Shown: positions 54,070 through 62,929 of the stretch, one piece after another
Numbering within the stretch: position 1 is the stretch's first letter
Layout of the letters: each line of letters opens with the position of its first letter
DNA from: Eubacteriaceae bacterium
Lineage (GTDB): Bacteria; Bacillota; Clostridia; Lachnospirales; Lachnospiraceae
Assembly (NCBI GenBank): GCA_910575665.1
Contig: CAJTFB010000016.1
Coordinates: 1 to 64,000, forward strand
Length of the DNA: 64,000 nucleotides
Direction: 5' to 3'
The notes under the pieces: model-generated
What the model saw: the letters and a program-made list of their open reading frames with translations, nothing else
Told to the model about the DNA's origin: nothing
The model's database searches: none
Translations under genes and position numbers: made by a program

Positions 54070-55851
54070 CTATTTCTTTGCAATGACCGCATAATCCTGA
54101 CTGCCAAATAACAAGTCAGCAACGCGCTCCATGGCCAAATCAAACTCGTGTGTTCTTCCCTCCCCATGTTCTGCAAGTTTCGGAATATCATATGGAAGCC
54201 GGCTACTCTCTGTAAACAGGATCTGTACCTGTAAAAATCCCTGTTTCTCTGTAATATACTGTAAGGTTTTGGGATGAATTGGTCTGTTATGAGAGGGATC
54301 CATATAAAATGATTCTGTGTAAATCGCTAATGAAGTCGGATTTGGCGTCTCCATGATCAGATATCCCCCTACTTCCAATTTATCATAAGCGATGCGGCAC
54401 AGTTCTATGGTCTGTTCTGTGCTGAGATGTTCTACCACCTGGCCGAGGAATATACCATCAACCCTTTCCTGTCCTCTCAAATAAGCAAGAGCATCTCCTT
54501 GTTCCACGGGAAGATTTTGCAGCTTACAATACTCCACGTAAGGAGAATATAAATCTACACCTTTTACTCCGATCCCATTCTCCTGCAGCAATTCAACGAA
54601 TTCCCCTCTTCCGCACCCAAGATCCAATACGCTCGTACAATTTTTAAAATATGGAAGATATATCTCCTGTACCTGTTTCACATGTTCCCTGCTGCCGCGA
54701 AACCGGTTTTCAAAATCAAAATAATCGATAGAAAGATATGGGTCCGACTCCGAAACTACTGTGGTCACACCCTCATGCTTCTCCACGTTGTCTTCTTTCT
54801 TTTCACTCCCGACTGCCGGCTGCATTTGCTTTATCTCAGACTTCAGGTTACTAAATGCGACAGAAAAATACTCAAGAGATTTCTTCTGCTGTTCAAAATC
54901 ATCTGTCAGCGCAGACTCGTGTTTCTTAATCAGCACATTGTTATTTCTAATATTCTCTTCGAGATTATCCACCCGTCCCGGCATATCTCCCATGTGTTCT
55001 ATTCTCAAAGACAGATTTTCTAACTGCTCCACCCTTTGATTAGTCAGGCTTTCTAACTGCTCTAATTTTCTTGACTGAGTTACTAACTTTTCTACCCTCC
55101 CCTCTGCCAGCTCCTCTAATGCCTGTACTCTCCCTGACAGATTTTCCAAAGCCTTTACCCGGTCAGTCATATTTTCCAGTCCCTGTATCTTCTCTTGTAA
55201 TTTCATATTCCAGCTGATCATGGAGTTCATCGTTCGGTTGATGCAAAAGAAATGATAGGTAAATCGAAAAATTCTTCCGACGACAGGAATCCGAAACAGC
55301 TTTCTCAGACACCGGAGCATATAATACCTGACTTTACACCCCTTAACCACAATCCCCTTCCCGACAGCCTCATGGGAAAAAGAAAAGTCATAGGCCATCT
55401 CAATCCTGCTGACCTGCCGCAGCTGCAGTCTCCTTAAATTATCCCACAAACCAGCTTTGTCCGGCTCCCGCAATAAAATCTGCTCATAGCAGGCATGTAC
55501 AAAGTCCTCTCCCTCAAATCGGAGAATCTGCTTCATCTTTACCTGTCTCTGTCCATTCATTTTCTTGTATATTTTTTTTAGGAAATCACGTAAATACAGC
55601 CGGTAGAAACGAAATCTTTTCATTTTTTCATCAATGACTCTGCACTTATTGAACAACGCCATAGAACTTTTTTCTGGCAGGGCGTATACCTTATATTCTC
55701 CCTTACCAACTGGCTGCAGACTGTCCGCTTCCTTCTCAATATCCGAATAGATCGTGTGAATATTTATGGAATCATCAAACCAGTCCACATCCAGTGATTG
55801 TCTAGATACTGCTTCGTTTCTTTTCTGTTCAATTCTTTCATCCAGATTCAT
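54070..55851 (-). CDS. Coiled-coil methyltransferase, WbdD-like chain-end modifier candidate
   Basis: A 593-residue protein. Residues 113-160 resemble a DUF4214-type unit (ACYEQILLREPDKAGL). Residues about 208-345 form a long coiled coil with repeated RV..LE.L units (at about 231, 241, 253, 274, 293). Residues about 400-593 are a class I SAM methyltransferase: motif I DLGCGRGE at 410-417 and QVVEHLS near 471. A coiled coil tied to a methyltransferase next to an ABC exporter recalls WbdD, which caps O-antigen and sets chain length. No WbdD-type kinase domain is seen. The start at 55851 (GGGGA nearby) is preferred; an ATG at 55878 overlaps wzt by 8 bases. Confidence 0.75.
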   Translation of the reverse strand: MNLDERIEQKRNEAVSRQSLDVDWFDDSINIHTIYSDIEKEADSLQPVGKGEYKVYALPEKSSMALFNKCRVIDEKMKRFRFYRLYLRDFLKKIYKKMNGQRQVKMKQILRFEGEDFVHACYEQILLREPDKAGLWDNLRRLQLRQVSRIEMAYDFSFSHEAVGKGIVVKGCKVRYYMLRCLRKLFRIPVVGRIFRFTYHFFCINRTMNSMISWNMKLQEKIQGLENMTDRVKALENLSGRVQALEELAEGRVEKLVTQSRKLEQLESLTNQRVEQLENLSLRIEHMGDMPGRVDNLEENIRNNNVLIKKHESALTDDFEQQKKSLEYFSVAFSNLKSEIKQMQPAVGSEKKEDNVEKHEGVTTVVSESDPYLSIDYFDFENRFRGSREHVKQVQEIYLPYFKNCTSVLDLGCGRGEFVELLQENGIGVKGVDLYSPYVEYCKLQNLPVEQGDALAYLRGQERVDGIFLGQVVEHLSTEQTIELCRIAYDKLEVGGYLIMETPNPTSLAIYTESFYMDPSHNRPIHPKTLQYITEKQGFLQVQILFTESSRLPYDIPKLAEHGEGRTHEFDLAMERVADLLFGSQDYAVIAKK

Positions 55852-55870
55852 AACTTTTCCCCATTTTCTA

Positions 55871-57109
55871 TCACTCATTTGATATGTTCCACTGATGTGC
55901 GATCCGTGCAACGCCGACATCTGATACATCCGAAAATACTTCAAAACGGCAAGCTTCTCTAAAATAATCCACCGCGATACCGATCTGCGATTCTATCGCA
56001 ACATCCAACAGATATTGTCCTGGAATCAGATTGAGAGAAGCTATCTTCACCTCTGCCACACCATCTCTGATCAGCTTAAATTCCGGCAACTTGTCGATCC
56101 TGGTATTGGTACCATAACACTGCACCCCGTCACTCCGAAAAAATCCAATGCCAATAACCGCATCTTCTACTGTATTTTTTATCTCATATTTGATGGATAT
56201 CGTTACCTGCTCATCCGTTTTGATGACGGATCTTTCTCTGCCATCTCTGCCCAAAATCATAACCTTTCTGATTCTGGCATCTCCATTTCCCCAGCGTTTT
56301 TCCTCTTTCGCGATGGGCTCTGTCTTCTCCTGGGGAGCCTCTTCTTTTTCCTTCTCCGCCCGCTCCTGACGCTTTTCTCCCATAAAGTCCAAATATTCCG
56401 GATGTACGTCCCTTGGCCTGCCCTGTCGTCGTATATCCCCCTCATGAATCCAGATCGAGCGGTCACATATTTGTTCAATCTGATCCATCGAATGAGATAC
56501 GATCACGATCGTGGTTCCCTGTCCTTTTATCTCCCGAAGCCGGTTAAAGCACTTCGCCTGAAAATTCACATCACCAACTGCTAAAATCTCGTCCACCAGC
56601 AATATATCTGCATCCACGTTTATGGCAACGGAAAAGGCCAGCCGCATATACATTCCAGATGAGTAAGTGCGCACTGGATTGTCAATAAAGTCCTGTAATT
56701 CAGAAAAATTTATAATCGCTTCCATTCTCTCATCGATTTCCTTACGAGACAATCCGAAAATAGAGGCATTGATATATATATTTTCTCTTCCGCTCATATC
56801 CTCATGAAACCCTGCGCCAAGCTCGATCAGGCTCGACACTCTTCCAGACATTTTGATCTCGCCTGCGTCCGGATACATGATTCTGGTCAGCAATTTGAGC
56901 GTGGTGCTTTTCCCACAGCCATTGTGGCCGATCAATCCCACAGCCTCCCCCTTTTTCACCTGGAAGCTTATATCTTTTAAAACGTTTCGTTCCTCATATC
57001 TTCTTCGTTTTTTAAACAACACCTTTTCCTTTAGTGTATTCCCTTTGTCCAAATACACTTTAAAGCTTTTGGTGACATGATTTACCTCAATGGCATTTTC
57101 CGGTTGCAT
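55871..57109 (-). CDS. wzt: Polysaccharide ABC exporter ATPase Wzt with C-terminal recognition domain
   Basis: A 412-residue ABC ATPase. Walker A GHNGCGKST at 61-69, signature YSSGM near 149-153, and LLVDE as Walker B near 170-174. A charged linker (about 246-270) leads to a C-terminal beta-rich domain (about 278-412) of the Wzt_C type. In E. coli O9a and related systems this domain binds the terminal modification of the chain and decides export. TagH in teichoic acid systems usually lacks it. The start overlaps wzm by one base and follows CGGAGGAGATGTA. Confidence 0.92.
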   Translation of the reverse strand: MQPENAIEVNHVTKSFKVYLDKGNTLKEKVLFKKRRRYEERNVLKDISFQVKKGEAVGLIGHNGCGKSTTLKLLTRIMYPDAGEIKMSGRVSSLIELGAGFHEDMSGRENIYINASIFGLSRKEIDERMEAIINFSELQDFIDNPVRTYSSGMYMRLAFSVAINVDADILLVDEILAVGDVNFQAKCFNRLREIKGQGTTIVIVSHSMDQIEQICDRSIWIHEGDIRRQGRPRDVHPEYLDFMGEKRQERAEKEKEEAPQEKTEPIAKEEKRWGNGDARIRKVMILGRDGRERSVIKTDEQVTISIKYEIKNTVEDAVIGIGFFRSDGVQCYGTNTRIDKLPEFKLIRDGVAEVKIASLNLIPGQYLLDVAIESQIGIAVDYFREACRFEVFSDVSDVGVARIAHQWNISNE

Positions 57110-57885
57110 TACATCTCCTCCGCAAAGTGTTTTTTCAGTCTTCCAAAGACCAGCCAGCCAATTACTAATAAAATCGTACTTAACACAAATCCATAAAGCA
57201 GATTCCCGATCTCAGGCAGGCGCTTATAATACAAAATGTCCCTATATGCAACTATAATTGGAGTCATTGGATTTATATTAAAAATAGAGCGCAGCTCTTC
57301 TGGTACCATATCAATGGAGTACATCACCGGGGTCAAAAACTGCCATGCCATCGTAAGAATTACAAGAACATGTTCCAAATCCCGCAGATACACCGTCACC
57401 GCTGATACAATCATCGTAATGCTGATGGCGAGAAAATATTCCGCCACGATCACAATGGGAAGATATAACAACGCCTGCAAGGAGATTCCCTTGCCGGATA
57501 AAAGCAGCACAGCAAATACAACGACAAAACTGAGAAGCATATTAACCAGCTGACAGGTAACATGGGCGATGGGCAGCACCTCTCTGGGAAAATATATCTT
57601 TTTTACCATTTCTTTTTGCGCCATGACACAACTGGCGCCGGCTGACACCGAAGTACTAAAAAACAGCCACGGAATCAATGCCACAAATAAGAACAAATAA
57701 TAGTCTTCGATACCGGCTCGCATAATAATCGAAAATACTACCGTATACACACCTAACTGCAGCAGTGGATTCAAAAAGGTCCAGGCAAACCCTAATGCCG
57801 ATCCCTTATAGCGTCCTCTGAGATCTCTTCGAATCAGGCTGACAATCATGGTCCGATATTCATATATTTCCCGTAGAGTATTCAT
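57109..57885 (-). CDS. wzm: Polysaccharide ABC exporter permease Wzm/TagG
   Basis: A 258-residue ABC-2-type permease with six membrane segments. The N-terminal YRTMIVSLIRRDLRGRYKGSALGFAWTFLNPLL is the hallmark of the Wzm/TagG/KpsM-like group, and PVMYSIDMVPE lies before the final segments. It forms a dimer with Wzt to move the undecaprenyl-diphosphate-linked chain across the membrane. It overlaps the neighbouring GT4 gene by 4 bases. Confidence 0.92.
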   Translation of the reverse strand: MNTLREIYEYRTMIVSLIRRDLRGRYKGSALGFAWTFLNPLLQLGVYTVVFSIIMRAGIEDYYLFLFVALIPWLFFSTSVSAGASCVMAQKEMVKKIYFPREVLPIAHVTCQLVNMLLSFVVVFAVLLLSGKGISLQALLYLPIVIVAEYFLAISITMIVSAVTVYLRDLEHVLVILTMAWQFLTPVMYSIDMVPEELRSIFNINPMTPIIVAYRDILYYKRLPEIGNLLYGFVLSTILLVIGWLVFGRLKKHFAEEM

Positions 57886-59078
57886 TCTCTTGTCCTCTCT
57901 TCATACACTGGTTCTCCCGCCACTCTTTGATACACTTCCCACAACTTCTCCACTGCGTTTGACCAGGAATACTTCTCCGCCTGTTTGATACCGCGCTCCC
58001 TCAGCCGCTGTCCCAGGTCATTGTTGTCGCACAATTCTGCCATCTTCTGTCCCATCTGATCCAAGTCGTATGGATCCACCTGGATGGCGGCATCTCCTGT
58101 CACTTCTTTCAAGGAAGAGTTGTTCGAAGTCAGCACCGGCGTACCACACGCCATCGCCTCCAATGGCGGCATGCCGAAACCTTCATAAAACGACGGAAAA
58201 CAAAACACAGAGGCGCCGCACATCAATGGGGCTTTATCCTGCTCATCGACATAACCGGTAAATATCACATGGTCTTTGAGGGAGATCTCCTCGGCTGTCT
58301 GGAAAATCTCATCGTACATCCATCCTTTTCCGCCAGCAAGTACGAGCTTGGGGATTTCTTTTCCCGTATCTTTTCTCTCCTCATAAAATTTTTTGTAAGC
58401 CAGGAGCAATCCTCTGAGATTCTTGCGGGGCTCCAATGTCCCCAAATATAAGAAATAACTTCCTTCTATGCTATATTTTTTTTTCGCCCCTTGAATCTGT
58501 TCGCTGCTATAGCTCAAATGATATTGGGCAGTGTCCACACCATTGGGCACCACAGCTATTTTTTCTGACGCAATGTCATAGTATTTCATCAGTTCTTTTT
58601 TTGTGAATTCCGAAACTGTCACGATGGCATCCGCCCGCCGGAGGGAGCGTTTGAGATTTCGCTTTAACATAACCATGGTCCGGCCACGCACCGTCTCAGG
58701 AAATTCCCGGAACGCCAGATCATGAACCGTCACTACTTTTTTTCCTCTCACGCCAAGGGGAATCACATAGTTGCAAAAATGCGTGATGTCACGTTTCTCA
58801 CGGAAAAACCATATATAAGGCAGCTCTACCACAAGGGAAAGCAGTTTAAACACCCGTTCTGAGATCCAGCCACACTCACTGATCTTCACAGTCTCTCCAT
58901 AGTCTCGTATAGACTGCCTTTTTTTTTCTTTTTCCCCGGAGGTAAAAATATCTACCAGATACTCTTGCTGAGGATGTAATGTTAAAAGGCCGCGAAGCAA
59001 CCCGTCCTCACAATATCCAATCCCTGTTTTATTGTTGCTCAATAAAGGTTGTCCATAAAAAGCTATCTTCAACGTCAT
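57882..59078 (-). CDS. GT4 glycosyltransferase
   Basis: A 398-residue GT-B enzyme. TGIGYCEDGLLRGLL at the N terminus, TVHDLAFREFPE and VTVSEFTKKELMKYY in the middle, LGTLEPRKNLRGLL and FPSFYEGFGMPPLEAMACGTP with the E-x7-E motif in the C-terminal half. It resembles mannosyltransferases such as WbdB/MtfB from ABC-exported O-antigens. It lies directly upstream of wzm, so it probably helps build the exported chain. Its ATG overlaps the next upstream gene's stop (ATGA). Confidence 0.85.
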   Translation of the reverse strand: MTLKIAFYGQPLLSNNKTGIGYCEDGLLRGLLTLHPQQEYLVDIFTSGEKEKKRQSIRDYGETVKISECGWISERVFKLLSLVVELPYIWFFREKRDITHFCNYVIPLGVRGKKVVTVHDLAFREFPETVRGRTMVMLKRNLKRSLRRADAIVTVSEFTKKELMKYYDIASEKIAVVPNGVDTAQYHLSYSSEQIQGAKKKYSIEGSYFLYLGTLEPRKNLRGLLLAYKKFYEERKDTGKEIPKLVLAGGKGWMYDEIFQTAEEISLKDHVIFTGYVDEQDKAPLMCGASVFCFPSFYEGFGMPPLEAMACGTPVLTSNNSSLKEVTGDAAIQVDPYDLDQMGQKMAELCDNNDLGQRLRERGIKQAEKYSWSNAVEKLWEVYQRVAGEPVYEERTRE

Positions 59079-60244
59079 TCGTTCCCTTCCATCAATTCCT
59101 CGTACAGTCTCTTTACATGTTCGAGCATTGTGTCTATGCGATACATTTTTTTCATTCTTAGCCTCGCCCGCACACCCATCTCTCTTCTCTCATCAGGATG
59201 TTCTGCCAGATACTGCATCGCCTGTGCAAGCTTATGGACATCCTCTGGCGGAACGGTCAGTCCCGTAACTTGATCCAAACTAACATATGGCACACCGCTG
59301 GGAAGTTTCGTATTGATGACTGGTTTGCCAAATGCCATCGCCTCAATCTGAACCAGGCCAAACGCCTCACTCCTCGCTACTGAGGGGAGCACGAACACAT
59401 CACATGTACCAAAAAATTCTGCCAGTTCCTCATCTTCCACATTGGCATAAAATCTAACTCGTTCCTCAAGTCCCGCCTCGTGAACCATCTCCTTCATCTC
59501 CCGCTCTAGTGGTCCCGTTCCCACGATGTCAAGAAATAGGTCCGAACGACTGGCGGAGGCCTGAATAAATGCCCGGATCAGTTCATTACAACCTTTATAA
59601 TATACAAGCCTGCCAACGAACAAAAATCGAACCGAATCTTTGGAACTACGTTGTCTTCCTGATGATTCTTCCTGAACGGCGATCCAACGGTCCGCGGTCT
59701 CCTCGATCTGCCGCTCCACACCAAAGGGTATGATCCTACATTTGTCCTCATAGGGCTTGAGAAACTCTGACCCATCAATATGCCCCTGTGTGGCTACTAT
59801 AATACTGTCTGCGCGCCGCAGAAGCCACTCCATAAGGGGACGGTAGATTTTTAACATTCGCTTCTGACGGACAATATCACTGTGCCACCAAAGCACGACC
59901 TTCCCACGGTATCCCGACAAAAAACAGGCAAGATCCCCCAGAGGAAAGGGCATATGGATATGTAGGATATCCCTGTCCCTGGACATTTTACGAAATTTCC
60001 ACAAAAAAGACATGGACAAGGGAAGTGAAGAAAGCATACCAATACTGGATGCTCTCGTCACCTCCACGCCATTGATCTGTTCTGTTGTTGTCTTCCCTTT
60101 TTGCTGGCACACAAGCACCTTGCTGTCTGTGACATCGCAAAGCCCCTCTGCCAGCTGCTGCACTACCCTCTCAATACCGCCGGTAACAGGGTAATACAGT
60201 TTATTTACCTGTAAAATCCGAATGGTCTTTTTCGTCTCTGCCAA
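59075..60244 (-). CDS. GT4 glycosyltransferase
   Basis: A 389-residue GT-B enzyme. N-terminal LQVNKLYYPVTGGIERVVQQL is a family-4 hallmark; VGRLVYYKGCNELI and RSEAFGLVQIEAMAFGKP (E-x7-E) follow. It resembles D-rhamnosyl/mannosyltransferases of A-band-type loci. It is the first gene of the operon behind the promoter at 60288-60316. The start codon is TTG with a weak purine-rich ribosome site, so the exact start is somewhat uncertain. Confidence 0.83.
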   Translation of the reverse strand: MAETKKTIRILQVNKLYYPVTGGIERVVQQLAEGLCDVTDSKVLVCQQKGKTTTEQINGVEVTRASSIGMLSSLPLSMSFLWKFRKMSRDRDILHIHMPFPLGDLACFLSGYRGKVVLWWHSDIVRQKRMLKIYRPLMEWLLRRADSIIVATQGHIDGSEFLKPYEDKCRIIPFGVERQIEETADRWIAVQEESSGRQRSSKDSVRFLFVGRLVYYKGCNELIRAFIQASASRSDLFLDIVGTGPLEREMKEMVHEAGLEERVRFYANVEDEELAEFFGTCDVFVLPSVARSEAFGLVQIEAMAFGKPVINTKLPSGVPYVSLDQVTGLTVPPEDVHKLAQAMQYLAEHPDERREMGVRARLRMKKMYRIDTMLEHVKRLYEELMEGNE

Positions 60245-60287
60245 TGCTTTTTCTCATTTCTTCTTTCTTAAGTCATACACTTACCCA

Positions 60288-60316
60288 AGTATACTACTTT
60301 TATCTCAACTTTTCAA
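60288..60316 (-). promoter_or_regulatory. Promoter of the GT4/Wzm/Wzt operon (TTGAAA-17-TATACT)
   Basis: On the minus strand -35 TTGAAA (60311-60316) and -10 TATACT (60288-60293) are 17 bases apart, close to sigma-A consensus. It sits between the DUF6270-like gene and the first GT4 gene and would start the exporter operon. Confidence 0.68.
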
Positions 60317-60334
60317 GGCAATGCCTATGAATTG

Positions 60335-62413
60335 TCACCCTTCTATGATCTTCCTGATCTGCCGGTACCCCTTCTCATAAAATTCTTTCTCATAGTGCAC
60401 CATAAAGGCTCCCGAAACACACAGGTCATCTGCATGATACTTTCTGGCGTTGTCAATCACATGGCAGTCCATGTGTTCCAGAAAATAATCCTGCCACTTA
60501 TTCAAGAACTTTTTCTTTTTCAGCAAGGTTTCCTTTTTATACCCTCGAATCGGTTTCATGGAACGCCTATAATCAAGAAATCTGGTCTTTACGTCCGCTT
60601 TCACAAAGATGACATTCTTTCCATACCGCTCTTTGATAAACTGGATAAATACTACGAACCGTTCCTTGATCTCCTCATCACTCAACACCGCGTCGATGGA
60701 AGTGATCTGACACTCCTCCTTGATCTGCTTGTAAAATTTTAGTCCGCGGACCTCACTGTCCGCTGTCAGGATCCCTCCCTGATATTTCACCACATCACAG
60801 ATGAGATCATAAAAATCCAGAAGTAACCACTGAGACTTGGTCTGTTTTAGCTGCTGGGGCAGATCCTTATGAAAGGCACTTTTAATATATCCTACCCGCC
60901 AGCTGCTGTTCTCAAATAAAGAGAGATCCTCAAAATTACTGTCATCGTAGGGGATTGGTTGATCAAAGGCAAATAGAAAACTATTCCGGTAAGCGTATTT
61001 GCCGATCTTAAATCTGCCGTCGTCCTCATTCAATATCTCTCTCGTGATGCAGGAACCCCAAAGATCTACCAGGATCGGCTCGTAATAACGGTTCATCGCC
61101 CTCATACTTGCCTGTAGAAGATTTCCCGTCTCTCTCCCCGCCTTCCGGAGCAGTTCCTTACATTTCGCTTTTTCTGTGACGCTTCCACCCAAATTCAGAA
61201 CAAGTTTTTTAAGGGCCCCCTGCTTTCCACTGCGGTATAATAGGAGCGCGTGATAGTAATTCCGGCAGCGGAATCGGTTGATCCACAATTCTCCTTCGAT
61301 CACTCCTATCTTTTCTATTTCTTTTTTCACCAGATCCATAAAGGGATCGATTAGCTTTAGATGATATTCAAAAATCACTTCATAATCCACACTGGGATCA
61401 TAAATGTCCCCTGCCTCCACGGCCCTCACGATTCTCAGGCATTCCCGCAGAAGCGCGGAAAACTTGAAATTATAGTTCCCCAAAATCTCATCGATGCTCC
61501 TGTATCCAGCAGCTTGTATCGCCACCAGGTCGCTCTCATATTCCGCCAGGATCTCCCGGCTCAGCTGCAGCACCAGATGATCCAGAAATACGCTGTCATC
61601 CATAAAAAGCGCTACATTATTTTTCGCATATAGATTGTCATAATATTTGATAAACCGTCCTAGACGAATAAAATATTCCTGGTCCCGGAATACTCTTTGC
61701 TCTGGCTGCGTCCGAATGATCATGGAGATCAATCTTTTGGCATGATAATAAAAGGGCTTCTCGTAAGAAGACATGGTAAATCCCTTTTTATGGTTAAAAT
61801 CCACATAATAGTGGGAATAAATGTCGATCACATAGGGATTCATCTTTTTTACAAAATAATCCTCCAGCTGCTTGATGCGCTTATTATACGCACGACGGCT
61901 CTTTTTGGAAAGCTTTCTCACATGGGTATGGGTCACATACCAGAGAGGACAGCGGGATTTCACAAGGATGATGTGATCGGCGTCAAAATATCTGCCCACC
62001 AGTTCCATATACTGGTCCATATAGGGTTTCCAGTCAAATTCCTGATCCCGCATCACATCGATCTCTTCGATCTCCGCCTCGTGCTCCGCATAAAAAGCAC
62101 TGTCTCTAAATTTAGGATTTTTAGTAAACACCTGGTCTTTCCATTTACAGAGAGCATGTCCCGCTGTATAGCACATGTCCACCACGAGAAATTCAGCCGG
62201 ATTCTCTTCCAGTTCCACAGCCAGACGTTTTTCCAGATCCATCGTCAGAAGCGGGGATACCGGCTCTTCTGGAGTCACCGTCACTCCTTCCGGATTTCCC
62301 ACCAAGGAGAGCAGAGAGATCCACAAACTGTCCCCAAATACTTGAAAGCGATCGTTTAATTCCATCTCATTGATATAGGATGAGCCATTTAATCGTATCG
62401 TAACTTTATCCAT
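60335..62413 (-). CDS. Duplicated DUF6270-like protein, unknown function
   Basis: A 692-residue soluble protein with two related halves. The C-terminal half has DLWGSCITREI, the GSC motif of DUF6270 proteins, then WLLLDFYDLICDVVKYQGG, FVKADVKTRFLDY and ends HYEKEFYEKGYRQIRKI. The N-terminal half repeats this order: RLNGSSYINEM, FLVVDMCYTAGHAL, ILVKSRCPLWYVT and SYEKPFYYHAKRLISMI, with Ser in place of the Cys. DUF6270 proteins have an SGNH/esterase-like layout and occur in surface-glycan loci, but no function is established to my knowledge. Start at 62413 follows GAGGAAAACA. Its own promoter lies 54 bases upstream. Confidence 0.7.
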   Translation of the reverse strand: MDKVTIRLNGSSYINEMELNDRFQVFGDSLWISLLSLVGNPEGVTVTPEEPVSPLLTMDLEKRLAVELEENPAEFLVVDMCYTAGHALCKWKDQVFTKNPKFRDSAFYAEHEAEIEEIDVMRDQEFDWKPYMDQYMELVGRYFDADHIILVKSRCPLWYVTHTHVRKLSKKSRRAYNKRIKQLEDYFVKKMNPYVIDIYSHYYVDFNHKKGFTMSSYEKPFYYHAKRLISMIIRTQPEQRVFRDQEYFIRLGRFIKYYDNLYAKNNVALFMDDSVFLDHLVLQLSREILAEYESDLVAIQAAGYRSIDEILGNYNFKFSALLRECLRIVRAVEAGDIYDPSVDYEVIFEYHLKLIDPFMDLVKKEIEKIGVIEGELWINRFRCRNYYHALLLYRSGKQGALKKLVLNLGGSVTEKAKCKELLRKAGRETGNLLQASMRAMNRYYEPILVDLWGSCITREILNEDDGRFKIGKYAYRNSFLFAFDQPIPYDDSNFEDLSLFENSSWRVGYIKSAFHKDLPQQLKQTKSQWLLLDFYDLICDVVKYQGGILTADSEVRGLKFYKQIKEECQITSIDAVLSDEEIKERFVVFIQFIKERYGKNVIFVKADVKTRFLDYRRSMKPIRGYKKETLLKKKKFLNKWQDYFLEHMDCHVIDNARKYHADDLCVSGAFMVHYEKEFYEKGYRQIRKIIEG

Positions 62414-62466
62414 TGTTTTCCTCATTTCTACGCATACTTTCCGCGCAAAGCATAATAACTGACACA

Positions 62467-62496
62467 ATTATAACATACATTATTCCCCTACCGCAA
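62467..62496 (-). promoter_or_regulatory. Promoter of the DUF6270-like gene (TTGCGG-18-TATAAT)
   Basis: On the minus strand a perfect TATAAT (62467-62472) is preceded by TG at the extended -10 position. TTGCGG (62491-62496) lies 18 bases up. It is upstream of the start at 62413. Confidence 0.65.
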
Positions 62497-62579
62497 GTTT
62501 TCTATTAGCTGTCTGTATAAATCGCACCGCTTGGGACACCATAGAAAGTACAAAAACAAACAGAAAAGAGGGGTTTATT

Positions 62580-62897
62580 ATGAATGAAAAAGAACGATTC
62601 CGAAGTGCACTTCCTATGGCTGCACTGGATGAGATACCGGAGCCATCCTCCGATGCCAAAGAGATCGTCGGACTTGTAAAGGAACACGGCAGAATCGCCG
62701 GTTACCAGCTCTCGGACGGAAAGACCGTCAGCAAAAGCGAAGGAGTGGCTATGGCAAAAGCGGGGGAAATCCAGGGCGTGGGCATCGCCCACCGGGGAGA
62801 TACAGAGTATCTCAAATCTCTTCCCGATGGAAAAGAGGGAAACAATCTAAACAGCCTTCCGGCTGTTGGCAAAGACTCAGATACCCGCATATCATAA
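62580..62897 (+). CDS. DUF3892 protein
   Basis: A 105-residue protein with the DUF3892 pattern: IAGYQLSDGKTVSKSEGVAMAKAGEIQGVGIAHRG and a YLKSLPDG tail. This family is common in Clostridia and has no known function to me; it is not a membrane or secreted protein. Start ATG follows AGAGGGGTTTATT. It is followed by the subtilase on the same strand. Confidence 0.85.
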   Translation: MNEKERFRSALPMAALDEIPEPSSDAKEIVGLVKEHGRIAGYQLSDGKTVSKSEGVAMAKAGEIQGVGIAHRGDTEYLKSLPDGKEGNNLNSLPAVGKDSDTRIS

Positions 62898-62929
62898 TAT
62901 TGATTCTATTATGGCACGGGGTAAGGAAC

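Noticed and set aside
48007-62413. Wzx/Wzy-type O-unit system
   Set aside because: No Wzx flippase or Wzy polymerase was recognised; Wzm/Wzt indicates ABC-dependent export instead.
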